Assembly: GCF_034928825.1 (NCBI RefSeq)
Contig: NZ_JAYFUL010000026.1
Coordinates: 1-64,000, forward strand
DNA from: Arcicella aquatica
GTDB lineage: Bacteria > Bacteroidota > Bacteroidia > Cytophagales > Spirosomataceae
Length of the DNA: 64,000 bases
Direction of reading: 5' to 3'
Both the position numbers and the translations under genes were made by a program. The number at the start of each line of letters is the position of its first letter. Position 1 is the stretch's first letter. Shown one piece after another: positions 9,534 through 18,533 of the stretch. Under the pieces are notes generated by a model that had not been told where the DNA came from, ran no database searches, and saw only the letters and a list, made by a program, of their open reading frames with translations.

Positions 9534-10721
9534 ATGAAAAATACTCTAAAAAAGCTAAAAATAATGTTGATATGGGCATTGTTTTCAGCACAATCAATAG
9601 CACAAACGAAACCAGATAACGTAATCATTTTAGTGAATGTCTCAAAATCTGTACTTTTAAAAGTCAAAAATCCACATGAAATAGCTCCTTCAGCTTTATA
9701 TCCACTTATTTCAAGTGGGCAGCTTAGTTCTGCATTTTTTTTTATTAAAAAACCCAAGCAAAGCTTACTTAAAACAAACTGGATGGATGAAAAGAAAAAA
9801 ATTATGTTAATCCCATTTGGAGATTTGAGTACTGATGTGGCTGTCAGAAGAGGAGTGTCAGCCGACGAATATTCTGATACAAATAAAGATTTTTTCAAAA
9901 ATGCTCTTTTTAAGAAGTGGCCAGATTTAACAAAATATAAAGATAGTTCTAGCTATCGTAGGTTAGCAATTGCGAGAGCCGCTGACTTAGCACAAAAAAA
10001 TGGTTTCAGTAGTTATTGGCTTTTAATTGTTGGGGATAATATTGACAGTGAAAAAAGAGGTATTATGTCATTTGAAACTGAGGTACAAAATGTATTAAAT
10101 AAGTACAAGCCTTCTGAAGATATGTTAATTGGTACTATTAAACTTACTAGACTCAAAAATGATTTTGGGGCTGAGGTGCGGCATATTGTCTTGGATACTG
10201 TAAACATTAGCCCTTTTGGTAAAAAGCACTCTATTATTGTTGACACAGTACATTGTGTCAATACTGAAATAACTTTCATCAAGAAAAGTAGCAAAGACAA
10301 TCGCATTGTATTCGATGAATCCAAAGCTAAACTAAGTTGGGAATGTACTTGTGATACTGTATCGGAATATACTGTTAGTGTAATAGGAACAGATGGAGCA
10401 GAAGTAAGTCCAAATCTTAGGACATTAAAAACAAATGATACTTTTGTATCACTTAAAAGCCTTAATTCAGGTAATTATAATGTTACAGTAGTTGCGGGCG
10501 GTATTTCCTCTACTTCCTACATAACTGTCAAAGGCTCGAATTTAGTTATTTGGCTTATTGTTATCGCATTAATTATATTAGTTGGCTATTTTGGGAAAAA
10601 CAATATAAAGCATTTATTGGCTGTATTTGATAGGAAAAGAAAAAAGTCAAATAATCCATCTAACAATACTGGTGATTCAGACACCAACAGTAATCAAAAC
10701 TACGACAGTAGTGGTTATTGA
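9534..10721 (+). CDS. Exported, C-terminally anchored degenerate vWA-like protein
   Basis: A signal-like segment (IMLIWALFSAQSIAQ) is followed by NVIILVNVSKSVLLKV, which resembles the first vWA strand, but the metal-site motif reads N35-V-S-K-S, with Asp replaced by Asn. The middle also looks vWA-like (SYWLLIVGDNIDSEKRG). A fibronectin/Ig-like beta domain follows (about 240-330: AKLSWECTC...SEYTVSVIGTDGAEVS). There is one membrane helix near 336-355 (VIWLIVIALIILVGYFG) and a short basic, then Asn/Ser-rich cytoplasmic tail. It is probably a second, metal-independent vWA partner of the preceding protein, with its bulk in the periplasm. It lies 49 bases before the tubulin-like gene. Confidence 0.7.
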   Translation: MKNTLKKLKIMLIWALFSAQSIAQTKPDNVIILVNVSKSVLLKVKNPHEIAPSALYPLISSGQLSSAFFFIKKPKQSLLKTNWMDEKKKIMLIPFGDLSTDVAVRRGVSADEYSDTNKDFFKNALFKKWPDLTKYKDSSSYRRLAIARAADLAQKNGFSSYWLLIVGDNIDSEKRGIMSFETEVQNVLNKYKPSEDMLIGTIKLTRLKNDFGAEVRHIVLDTVNISPFGKKHSIIVDTVHCVNTEITFIKKSSKDNRIVFDESKAKLSWECTCDTVSEYTVSVIGTDGAEVSPNLRTLKTNDTFVSLKSLNSGNYNVTVVAGGISSTSYITVKGSNLVIWLIVIALIILVGYFGKNNIKHLLAVFDRKRKKSNNPSNNTGDSDTNSNQNYDSSGY

Positions 10722-10770
10722 AACAAGAATATTTAAAAATAAAATCGTATAAAGTAAAAAAATAATACAA

Positions 10771-13263
10771 ATGGCAAGACCTATCATTTTTATTGGAATT
10801 GGGACAAGTGGACTCAGGGCTGTAGAAGAAGCTCAACGCTTTTACTACTACAACACTATAGAAGGAGAACGTCCAAGTATTTCTGAGGTTAAAAACATAT
10901 TTATTGAGACTAATCTTGGACAAAACTATGAATCTTTTGGAAATGAGAGCAATACATTGCCCATTAAAATTGGGCTGCCTTACCCTTCTAATACTGCAAA
11001 GGAATTCCTTGATCAAGGTATTGGAAAAAGCTGGATACCAAATGAGCTTACGAAAATGTCCCATCATGAAGTAGTTTCAGGAGCTGGTGGGAAACCTGCA
11101 ATGGGTAGGCTTATTTTATGGGGAAATTTTAAAAGTGTCTATAACAATATTAAAAATACTATTAAAGATGCTGAAACAAATGCTCATGATATTAATAAAA
11201 GAATTGCAAATGAAGGAGGAAATATTGATGACATTCAAAATGGGATTGAACCGATTATCTATATCGTTGGGTCACTAACAGGTGGAACGGGTTCAGGGAT
11301 GTTTATTGATATAGCAATGATGGTTCTTCAAATGGGTTATTCAAATATTTTTGGGCTACTATTGTTGCCACCCAAAATAGATGGACATACTATTTATAAT
11401 ATGTCGTATGGTAATGCTTATGGAGCACTGAAAGCATTAAGCAAGTTTGACCATAATGATAAAAAAGATATTATTTATAATGAAAAATGGCCCAATGGGT
11501 TAACCAGTCCTATTGCTACACAATCTCCTTTCAAATTTATTCAATTTATATCACAATCTTATAAGCAAAGAAACTATTCAATATCAACATTAGATGGTCT
11601 CTATAAAACTGCTGGTTTATACTTGTATTTAAAGAGAATAGGTTTTATGACAAAATGGATGGAAAAATATGTAGATGCAGAGAATGATGATTTGGGGTCT
11701 TATGGTACATTCAGTTTGGCAGGTGCCCATTTTCCAAAAGATGATATAGAGTCTTATACAGCTATTGAGTTAGGTATAAATCTTATTAATCGTTGGAGTC
11801 ATCCCACTCATTTTTTTAGTAAGTCAAGTCAAAAGTTTGAACCAATTAATGAAGTCATTATCAATGATCTTGAAACAAAAAGAATTAAAAACATAGTTGC
11901 AAAAGCTCTGACAACTTTTGATGCGAATGCAACTCAAAACTTAATTGAAGATCTTGAAAAATACTTAAAAAAAATGGAGGAAGAAAAATTAGATAAAAAA
12001 TTTCTTACTGATATTTTTGCTCCAAATATTGACAATAACTTCTACAAAAAAGCAATAATTGGGATTAACTACGCAGAAAACACGCTTAAACAAGAATTTT
12101 ATGATGCCAATTCAAATATTTTTAGTGATACAGAAAGCATTAGCCTCGTGAAAATTGCTCTTGAAAAATCGGCTAAAGCGATTGAGAATATTCATAAATT
12201 TTGGAAAAATCAATATGGCGTTGGATCAGAAGTATCTGAGTGGGCAAAAGTGTTAAAAATAGAGATAGATAAATTTGATATTAATACTACTCATGATAGA
12301 AAATTTGAGCAGTTAAAAGATATTTTTGAATTAATGAAAAAGCATTTTTTAACTGCAAGTTTAGTAAAAATTGGAAATTACCTTAAGTCGGAAAAAGTAG
12401 AACAGATAATAAATGTTGAAGGAAAGGGGGGACTTCCATATATTGGACTTTATTCTCAAATTGAAGCGAAATTGGTCCTATTAGTAAGTGAATCATTTGA
12501 AAATAATCGAGAAGGTAATTTTGTATTTTCAAAGTTACAAATAGAGAATAGTGTTACTGATTCAACTATTCCTTATGAGAAAGTTTATAAAGATAAGGTA
12601 CCATCAAATACATCTTTGAGTTTACAGGAGCAAAAAAGTTTTCCGTTTAAAAAAGCAGTTAAAGACGCAATTAATAATTATGAAAGCCAGCCAAATCAAA
12701 AATATTCATTTATTGATTTAGGGAATAAGGTATCTGAAGCTAATATATTAGCATATTTAAGCAGTGAAAATCAGGGATCTGTTACAATTTATAATCATAT
12801 TATAGCAGCATACCGTTCTAAATTAAAAAATTCCAGAGCTATTAAGAATTATACGGTAACCGATGATCTGGCAGACAATAAAGGGACTTTATCAACAATT
12901 TTAACAAAAGTAGAGGGTCCAATATTACATATCAATGAATTAATTGATAATCAAAAATTAATCAATACGGGGCCTCTTGCAAAACTGGCTTTCGTATTAG
13001 GCATTAATAATTTAGAAACAGGTAAAGTTTTAAAAAGACTGCACGATATAGATAAAAATAATCCATTCCCAGACACTATTGAGCATAAATATGAAATAAA
13101 TAGTCTGCAAAACTCTTTGTTTTTCTTTAGACAATTTGCAAATTTCGAACCTGTGAATGATTTAGCAAATATTGAATTATGGAAGAAAATTTATGAAGTA
13201 GGTGATAAAACAAAAATAGAAGAGCAAGAAAAATTCATGAAGGACAGAACAGCTTATTTTTGA
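10771..13263 (+). CDS. Tubulin/FtsZ-like protein (Tubulin_2 type)
   Basis: The N-terminus carries a glycine-rich nucleotide-binding strand (PIIFIGIGTSGLRAVEE, G9-G14). The tubulin/FtsZ signature loop GGTGSG is at residues 171-176 (YIVGSLTGGTGSGMFIDIAMMV), followed by LLLPP and a YGNAYGALKAL helix as in tubulin-like folds. Beyond about residue 330 the protein continues as a long helical region with no motif I recognise, to 830 residues in total, far longer than FtsZ. It matches the general description of Tubulin_2-type proteins, a GTPase family whose genes lie near vWA-protein genes and which has been proposed to remodel membranes. It has no signal peptide and should be cytoplasmic. It is the last gene of the uninterrupted operon; an IS5-family element lies 71 bases downstream. 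Confidence 0.85.
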   Translation: MARPIIFIGIGTSGLRAVEEAQRFYYYNTIEGERPSISEVKNIFIETNLGQNYESFGNESNTLPIKIGLPYPSNTAKEFLDQGIGKSWIPNELTKMSHHEVVSGAGGKPAMGRLILWGNFKSVYNNIKNTIKDAETNAHDINKRIANEGGNIDDIQNGIEPIIYIVGSLTGGTGSGMFIDIAMMVLQMGYSNIFGLLLLPPKIDGHTIYNMSYGNAYGALKALSKFDHNDKKDIIYNEKWPNGLTSPIATQSPFKFIQFISQSYKQRNYSISTLDGLYKTAGLYLYLKRIGFMTKWMEKYVDAENDDLGSYGTFSLAGAHFPKDDIESYTAIELGINLINRWSHPTHFFSKSSQKFEPINEVIINDLETKRIKNIVAKALTTFDANATQNLIEDLEKYLKKMEEEKLDKKFLTDIFAPNIDNNFYKKAIIGINYAENTLKQEFYDANSNIFSDTESISLVKIALEKSAKAIENIHKFWKNQYGVGSEVSEWAKVLKIEIDKFDINTTHDRKFEQLKDIFELMKKHFLTASLVKIGNYLKSEKVEQIINVEGKGGLPYIGLYSQIEAKLVLLVSESFENNREGNFVFSKLQIENSVTDSTIPYEKVYKDKVPSNTSLSLQEQKSFPFKKAVKDAINNYESQPNQKYSFIDLGNKVSEANILAYLSSENQGSVTIYNHIIAAYRSKLKNSRAIKNYTVTDDLADNKGTLSTILTKVEGPILHINELIDNQKLINTGPLAKLAFVLGINNLETGKVLKRLHDIDKNNPFPDTIEHKYEINSLQNSLFFFRQFANFEPVNDLANIELWKKIYEVGDKTKIEEQEKFMKDRTAYF

Positions 13264-13334
13264 GCTTGTTACTGTTATTCCTTCAATTTCAATTAGAAGT
13301 ATCTGGAAAACTATTCTTTCCTGATGTCAAATAA

Positions 13335-14236
13335 GAAGATGTTTAAATTTTAGTTTTTAATCAAAAAGGGAATCGGTTTGTTATCTTTTAAACGACGAAA
13401 TTTATCAGATATGCAAACTTGTTACCAAGTTTTAACCGATTCCCAATGGGAAATTATTAAAGAAATTGTCTCTGACCAAAGAAAGCGAAAATATAATTTA
13501 CGGGACGTGCTAGATTCCCTATTTTATATCTTACGGACAGGCACACAATGGCGAAACATTCCTGATAATTACCCTCCTTGGGAGGCAGTTTATTACTATT
13601 TTAGAAAGTGGAAAAAGGATGGAACATTAGAACGTCTCAATTCCACCTTGAATAAATTTGAACGTAAAAGGCAAGGCAAGAAAGAAACGCCAAGTTTATT
13701 ATGCATTGACAGTCAATCTGTTAAATTGTCTGCCTTTATCAGTGAAGATAAAGGCATTGATGGCAATAAACTCATTAATGGATTAGGCATCCCCGCCGTA
13801 AAAGACATATCATTGTTGATACACTTGGGTTAGTTTGGGGTGTCATTGTCCATGCCGCTGATATTCACGATGGAACAAAAGCTCATTTGTTGGTAGAACA
13901 TTGTTTAGGTTACTTGGATAGAATGCAAAAAATACTCGTAGATGATGCTTATAAAAAAGTATTTTACGATTGGGTTTATGATAATATATTGGGATTAGAA
14001 ATTGAATTTGCATCAAGACCACCATCGGACAAAGGTTTCATTCCAGTCAAATGGAGATGGGTCAATGAAAGGACTTTTGCATGGTTTGGATTCTTCAGAA
14101 GACATGCAAAAGACTATGCTGGGGTCGCACTCGACAAAGACAACAAATTCTGCTGAAGTATGGATTCTACTAACCAATTGCCAAATAATACTGAACAGAA
14201 ATTAAAATTGACCAAATATAATTTTTAAACATCTTC
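13335..14236 (+). mobile_element. IS5-family insertion sequence
   Basis: The ends are inverted repeats: GAAGATGTTTAAA at the left end and its complement at the right end, 13 bases perfect. They are flanked by a 3-base direct repeat TAA (13332-13334 and 14237-14239), as expected for IS5-family target duplications. The element is about 0.9 kb and encodes one transposase, broken in frame. It sits between the tubulin-like gene and the exported lectin-like gene, so it may have split one operon. Confidence 0.75.
13411..14156 (+). pseudogene. IS5-family DDE transposase, frame-disrupted
   Basis: The first part (LTDSQWEIIKEIV, GTQWRNIPDNYPPWEAVYYYFRKW, LCIDSQSVK) is a typical N-terminal IS5 transposase. 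It runs in one frame to a stop at 13831-13833. The remainder (RKRHIIVDTLGLVWGVIVHAADIHDG, then the C-terminal FASRPPSDKGFIPVKWRWVNERTFAW block) is in the -1 frame. The frames change near 13790-13805, where about 14 extra bases seem to sit between the conserved ING and RKRHI. This may be a disabling indel. A programmed frameshift, as used by some IS5-group elements, cannot be excluded. I place the start at the ATG at 13411; a TTG at 13378 is in frame upstream. Confidence 0.75.
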
Positions 14237-14250
14237 TAAATCTTACTATC

Positions 14251-15780
14251 ATGAACTTTACAATACGTTTTAGTATTTTTCTTTTCTTAATGATTCAGGT
14301 AAATGATGCGATAGCCCTGAATCAATTTGAATTCCTCTTTGATGGAAAGGGTTATATAAGTAGAGAGTCTTGGAAAGTAAACAAAGGAGATATTATAAAT
14401 GTAAGGGCTTCAGGAGAAATCATAGTTGGTATGTTTGCAGGAAAAAGAACACCTGATGGGATAAATGAATATAGTAACAACCGTTATAATATTGTAAAAA
14501 ACAAACCACATTGTGGTCTAATGGTAACTATTATAAATCTAAAGTCATCTCAAATCGAAAAAAAATACTGGAATTGGGAGTTTGTAGGCTCGTGTAGTAG
14601 TTTTACTGCAATTCAATCAGGTGTTTTAGCTTTTGATTTGAATGAGTCAGATTCTTGGCGTTGGGATAATGAGCCTGTAAATGGGGGTTGGAAAGTTGAT
14701 TTTTCTATAATTCCTGCTAATTCATCCTCGCTAAATAACTCTACTGGAGTATTATTCGGAAAGTTAAAAGATTATCCTGTGATAAAAATTAGAGAAAATG
14801 AGGTATTATACCAGTGCCAAACTATCATAAAAGATCAAAAAAACACATGGGTACTTAAAAATACGAATGGTAAAGAAGTTGGTATTTGTACAGATAATCC
14901 CCCTTATGTTTACGAATTAGTTGGAGAAAATTCACATAGTAATACACAAGATAAAAGTATTTATTTAGATACAAAACAACGAAAAAACATCTTCTATAAA
15001 GGTAGAAATCATAAGCTTTCCCAAAATGATAAAATATGGTATTTATTGAATGATGATGGTATCTGCGAAGGTGTTGTACGGTATAGGGAAGATGAAGTTT
15101 TTATTAACAGAGAGCTGGATTTTTTCAATCAATTAGATCTAAATCAAAATAGTTCCATTACTTCAACTTCAATGGGGGACTTATTAAAGCACATAAACCG
15201 AAACTTTGAAAATAGAGAGGCAAAGGGAACGTTGACTTATTTGTGTTCTAAAACATACAAATTAGTATTTAACTATCGGTATTATTTTGATGAAATTGGT
15301 AATATATGGTTGTTAAATACAGAGTCAGAAAGTCATTACCATAAAAATCCAAATAATGAAAATCAGACTGCATTAAAATTTACGAGAAGAGACCCCAAAA
15401 ATTTAGAATCGACTTTTGAGTCGATTAGAATTCCATTACCAACAGAAGATAGACTCTCTCAAACTATAATTGGAAAGCTAAATACATACAATGTTTCAGT
15501 TGATGGCAAGTCGTACCAATCTACAAATTTAATGAGTACTAAATATAGAGGCAGCTATAATTTTCAAAGTTCTACTTACAGTAATACAGGAATAATTGAC
15601 CTTTCTTTTCATGCACTTGATGACATAGCTTTACATGATACTTACTCTGATTATATAATATTCAAGGAGAGATTTGGAAAACCATCTAAAGCTGAGACTG
15701 ATAATTTCAATTCAGTATTTAAAATTTCAATAAAAAATAATGAAAGAACCTGTCCATGGGATGATCCATGGCATAAATAA
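14251..15780 (+). CDS. Exported protein with lectin-like N-terminal domain
   Basis: A signal peptide (FSIFLFLMIQVNDAIA) precedes a domain of about 130 residues. Its pattern (SWKVNKGDIINVRASGEI, then GLMVTI, then QSGVLAFDLNESDSWRWDNEPVNGGWKVDFSI) resembles calcium-dependent galactose-binding lectins of the LecA/PA-IL kind. The order is the same: sandwich start, a 'G.L' core strand and a final Asn/Asp-rich loop. The match is by eye and moderate. The remaining 350 residues are beta-rich and unrecognised. Low G+C and codon choice match the tubulin-like operon, from which it is separated only by the IS5 element, so it may be the operon's last gene. It probably acts in the periplasm or at the cell surface. 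Confidence 0.65.
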   Translation: MNFTIRFSIFLFLMIQVNDAIALNQFEFLFDGKGYISRESWKVNKGDIINVRASGEIIVGMFAGKRTPDGINEYSNNRYNIVKNKPHCGLMVTIINLKSSQIEKKYWNWEFVGSCSSFTAIQSGVLAFDLNESDSWRWDNEPVNGGWKVDFSIIPANSSSLNNSTGVLFGKLKDYPVIKIRENEVLYQCQTIIKDQKNTWVLKNTNGKEVGICTDNPPYVYELVGENSHSNTQDKSIYLDTKQRKNIFYKGRNHKLSQNDKIWYLLNDDGICEGVVRYREDEVFINRELDFFNQLDLNQNSSITSTSMGDLLKHINRNFENREAKGTLTYLCSKTYKLVFNYRYYFDEIGNIWLLNTESESHYHKNPNNENQTALKFTRRDPKNLESTFESIRIPLPTEDRLSQTIIGKLNTYNVSVDGKSYQSTNLMSTKYRGSYNFQSSTYSNTGIIDLSFHALDDIALHDTYSDYIIFKERFGKPSKAETDNFNSVFKISIKNNERTCPWDDPWHK

Positions 15781-16208
15781 GGCTTTATTATATGCTGTAA
15801 CTACCTTTTTGGGCATCTTGCCAACGTTCAAAACGAGCACAAAATTGGCGTTAGCCCAGTCCAAGAGGATATGTATTATGGTACTCTGTCCAAAGCATAA
15901 CACGACTTACCCCAACACGAGTAAGTTCCTTGACGTAGTTTGGAAATAGAGCATATAGTTCAGGATAAGGTGAGCTGATACTGACCGCAGGAGTATTAAG
16001 TAACTGGACCAATTGTGTTTCTGTCCACGAAGAAAAATAGGAAATATCTGAGTTATGAGCCAGCAACTGGTCAAGATAACCATCAAGGGTATTACAAGGG
16101 TATTACGAGAAATACCCAATATTATAGCAATCAAACGTTTACTTTTGTTTGAGAGCCAAGTTCGATAATGCGTTTAATTAGAAACATTTGGATTCGCTGA
16201 TTAGCCAT
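15781..16208 (-). pseudogene. IS21-family istA transposase, N-terminal remnant
   Basis: On the minus strand an ATG at 16206-16208 opens MANQRIQMFLIKRIIELGS. Shifting frames then gives KRLIAIILGISRNTL, then LLAHNSDISYFSSW, then VKELTRVGVSRVMLWTEY and finally RQFCARFERWQ. This is the order of the N-terminal third of IS21 IstA transposases (helix-turn-helix, then the G-V-(T/S)-R-x-x-L-W-x-E-Y and QFC motifs). At least three frameshifts and the loss of the catalytic region and istB show it is dead. The remnant ends abruptly at the stop of the lectin-like gene, marking an old insertion or deletion joint. Confidence 0.7.
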
Positions 16209-16319
16209 AAGTTTGCATGGCTACGACCTCTGTGTTTAAGTCGAACGTCAACAACAAACTTCGGTAATTAAAACGACCAAATTACACCCTTAAAAGTGGC
16301 TCAATTTACTCCACATTTC

Positions 16320-16531
16320 TCAGTCATATTCAAACCGCAGCGACGGTCGCCAAATATTTTCGCCTGACTTGATGTACTTTCCATAGATTGTCTTTTTAGT
16401 TTGAAAAGCAGCTATAATTCCTGCCATCTTCTGAGAGGGAATTTTACAAAAATCAAGAGGTATGTATTTCGGACAGACAATAAATCTTGATACTGAATGA
16501 AATCTTCGTTCAAAAATTCAGAAATTTTCAT
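16320..16531 (-). pseudogene. Short broken open reading frame of unknown origin
   Basis: Read on the minus strand, an ATG at 16529-16531 starts MKISEFLNEDFIQYQDLLSV. After a frame change near 16460 the reading continues as PLDFCKIPSQKMAGIIAAF, then KYIKSGENIW, ending in FEYD and a stop at 16320-16322. The joined reading looks protein-like, but I do not recognise it. It lies between an IS21 remnant and a serine recombinase, so it may be debris of a larger mobile element. No other gene is visible between 16209 and 16646. Confidence 0.3.
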
Positions 16532-16646
16532 ATCGTTTAAACGGTCGTATTGTAAGGTTTGATTATTCGATGTATATTGCTATAATTGCAGAATGAATAC
16601 GTCCATTATAATACAATTTAATGCCTTTTTGTAGAATCACAAGATT

Positions 16647-17243
16647 ATGACCAGAAATATTGCTTATTTAAGAGTTTCAACCATCGACCAAGACCTTGAA
16701 AAGAACAAAGCTCAGATTTTACATTTAGCCAATGATAAAAATTTGGGGAAAGTGGAATTTGTGGAAGAAAAAGTGTCGGGAAGGGTAAATTGGCGAGAAA
16801 GAAAAATCGGAGAAATTATTAACCAACTTTCGGCAGGGGATGTGGTCTTGTTGAGTGAGTTTTCTCGTTTGGGCAGAAGTATGCTCGAATGTATGGAAAT
16901 TATTGCCATCGCTACTCAAAAGGGAATTAAAATGTACACCGTTAAAGGAGGCTGGCAATTAGACGATACAATTCAGAGCAAAGTGATGGCAATGGTTTTC
17001 TCGATGGTTGCAGAAATTGAAAGAGATTTAATTTCTAAAAGAACCAAGGAGGCTTTACAAACTAAAAAAGCCAGCGGGGTAAAACTTGGCAGACCCAAAG
17101 GTGCTGGAAAAAGTAAACTGGATAAGTATAAAGTTGAGATTGAAGCTTTGATGAAAAATGGTTCAACTAAAAAATTCATTGCCAATCGCTACGGTACATC
17201 AGAATCAAACTTGTTTAATTGGTTAAATAAAAATGATTTATGA
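16647..17243 (+). CDS. Serine recombinase (resolvase/invertase family)
   Basis: The 198-residue protein has the usual resolvase layout. The catalytic serine is in LRVSTIDQ (S11), followed by the GDVVLLSEFSRLGRSMLECMEII block holding the conserved Arg residues, the long helix MVAEIERDLISKRTKEAL, the GVKLGRPKGAGK linker, and a C-terminal helix-turn-helix ending FIANRYGTSESNLFNWL. Such enzymes recombine short sites to resolve cointegrates or invert DNA. It appears intact. It lies in a stretch full of mobile-element debris, just before a dead paralogue, and without an adjacent transposase. Its target site is not evident. Confidence 0.85.
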   Translation: MTRNIAYLRVSTIDQDLEKNKAQILHLANDKNLGKVEFVEEKVSGRVNWRERKIGEIINQLSAGDVVLLSEFSRLGRSMLECMEIIAIATQKGIKMYTVKGGWQLDDTIQSKVMAMVFSMVAEIERDLISKRTKEALQTKKASGVKLGRPKGAGKSKLDKYKVEIEALMKNGSTKKFIANRYGTSESNLFNWLNKNDL

Positions 17244-17287
17244 GAATTCTAATTCCCCGTAAAAGAATGATTTAAAAAGTATATGTC

Positions 17288-17866
17288 ATGTCAAAAATTG
17301 GGTACGCACTTACTTGGAGACTAGAGGAGAATATAGATTTGCAAATCGACACTCTTCGCTTGGAAGGCTGTGGACAAATCTTCACAGAGAAAGTTTCGGG
17401 CGTAAAATTTATTCAAATTGAGTTTGAGCAATTATTAAAAATAGCCAAAGAAGGAGATACCATTGTGGTATGCCGATTCTTGAATTTAGGAAAAGATGTG
17501 GTTTAGCTGATTCAGCTTGTTAAGCAATTAAAGTTGCGAGGAATCCACCTAAAATCTTTGAAAGAATCTTTTGATTCCACCACTCCAATGGGAGACTTAT
17601 TTTATCAAATGATGTGTGTTTTGGCTGATACCCCAAAGTGTTTAAGAAGAGACAACACCTTGGAAGGGTTAAGGATTACCAAAGAGAAAAGCAGAATAGG
17701 AGGAAGAAAATTCAAGGAATTAAACTAGCAATACCAACTTATTGCTCCCGAAGTTAAGAAAGTACATGATTCAATGATGTACTCAAATAAAACTATCCAA
17801 GAAATATTTTCGATAAAAAACAAGGCAATATTTTACCAGATATTAGCTTTCGCTAATCAGAAATAA
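17288..17866 (+). pseudogene. Dead serine recombinase with two in-frame TAG codons
   Basis: One single frame carries recombinase features throughout: DLQIDTLRLEGCGQIFTEKVSGVK, then EGDTIVVCRFLNLGKDVV, then LKSLKESFDSTTPMGDLFYQMM, then a KSRIGGRK linker and a C-terminal VKKVHDSMMYSNKTIQEIF helix-turn-helix. It is cut by TAG at 17504-17506 and TAG at 17726-17728. The usual Y-A-R-V-S-T reads Y-A-L-T-W-R, so the catalytic serine is lost as well. The conserved SEFER stretch is also degraded. It resembles the Tn3-type resolvase at 27245-27793 more than the intact recombinase next to it. It is best read as a decayed transposon resolvase. Confidence 0.75.
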
Positions 17867-18533
17867 AGGGAGGAATGAATTGTAAAATTGCGTTGATGCG
17901 TGACAAAAGTACGCAAAATAGTACTAAAAATTTACGGCAAAATTGGAGTAAAAGGGACAATCTTAGTAGAAATAATCAGAAAAACATCATTTTGGGTACT
18001 TCCCCAAGAATTCCAGAAAAATTCAAGCCACATTATAAAATCAGACTTTGTGTGTATATCAAGGCATTTCATCAGTAAAAGCAATAATCTGAATTTGAAA
18101 ATTTACCGTATAATAAAAATATTAAATGGCATTTGTATAATTGTATTATGATTCTTAAATTAATGTAAAAAATAGATTCATCAATCAATAGAAAAGTATA
18201 TCCAATATCTCATAGCAAGAATAATACAATTAAAAACATCAAAAGTTAAAAAAATAAAGTAAAATAAACCTTTGTATCTTTAAAAATTAGGCTTGACCAC
18301 ACTCATCATCTTATATTTATAAGTACAAGCTATTGTGGATTCGTACGACCGAAATTGTACTTTACTAGACACGCAAGACTTACAAAATCTTGATACGAGA
18401 AAGTTTATACAAATAAAATATATATGGACTTAACAGATTGTTAAATAAATAACGAATTAAAGAGCTATAATTAAGAGTTAGTGAAAAGATTACACTCTGA
18501 ATCGATACAATACTTAAACATAAATCATTTCTC
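17867..18533 (+). other. Gene-less, A+T-rich stretch
   Basis: Only short open frames with unlikely composition occur here, and I see no RNA gene or strong terminator. An A+T-rich block at about 18230-18295 (ending CTTTGTATCTTTAAAAAT) could contain a promoter for the oxidoreductase cluster that starts at 18534, but the -7 element does not match the Bacteroidota TAnnTTTG consensus exactly, so I do not call one. Confidence 0.4.

Noticed and set aside
17875..18151. Two overlapping short plus-strand open frames after the dead recombinase
   Set aside because: The composition is not protein-like, there is no ribosome-binding context and no recognisable motif; they are probably chance frames in A+T-rich DNA.
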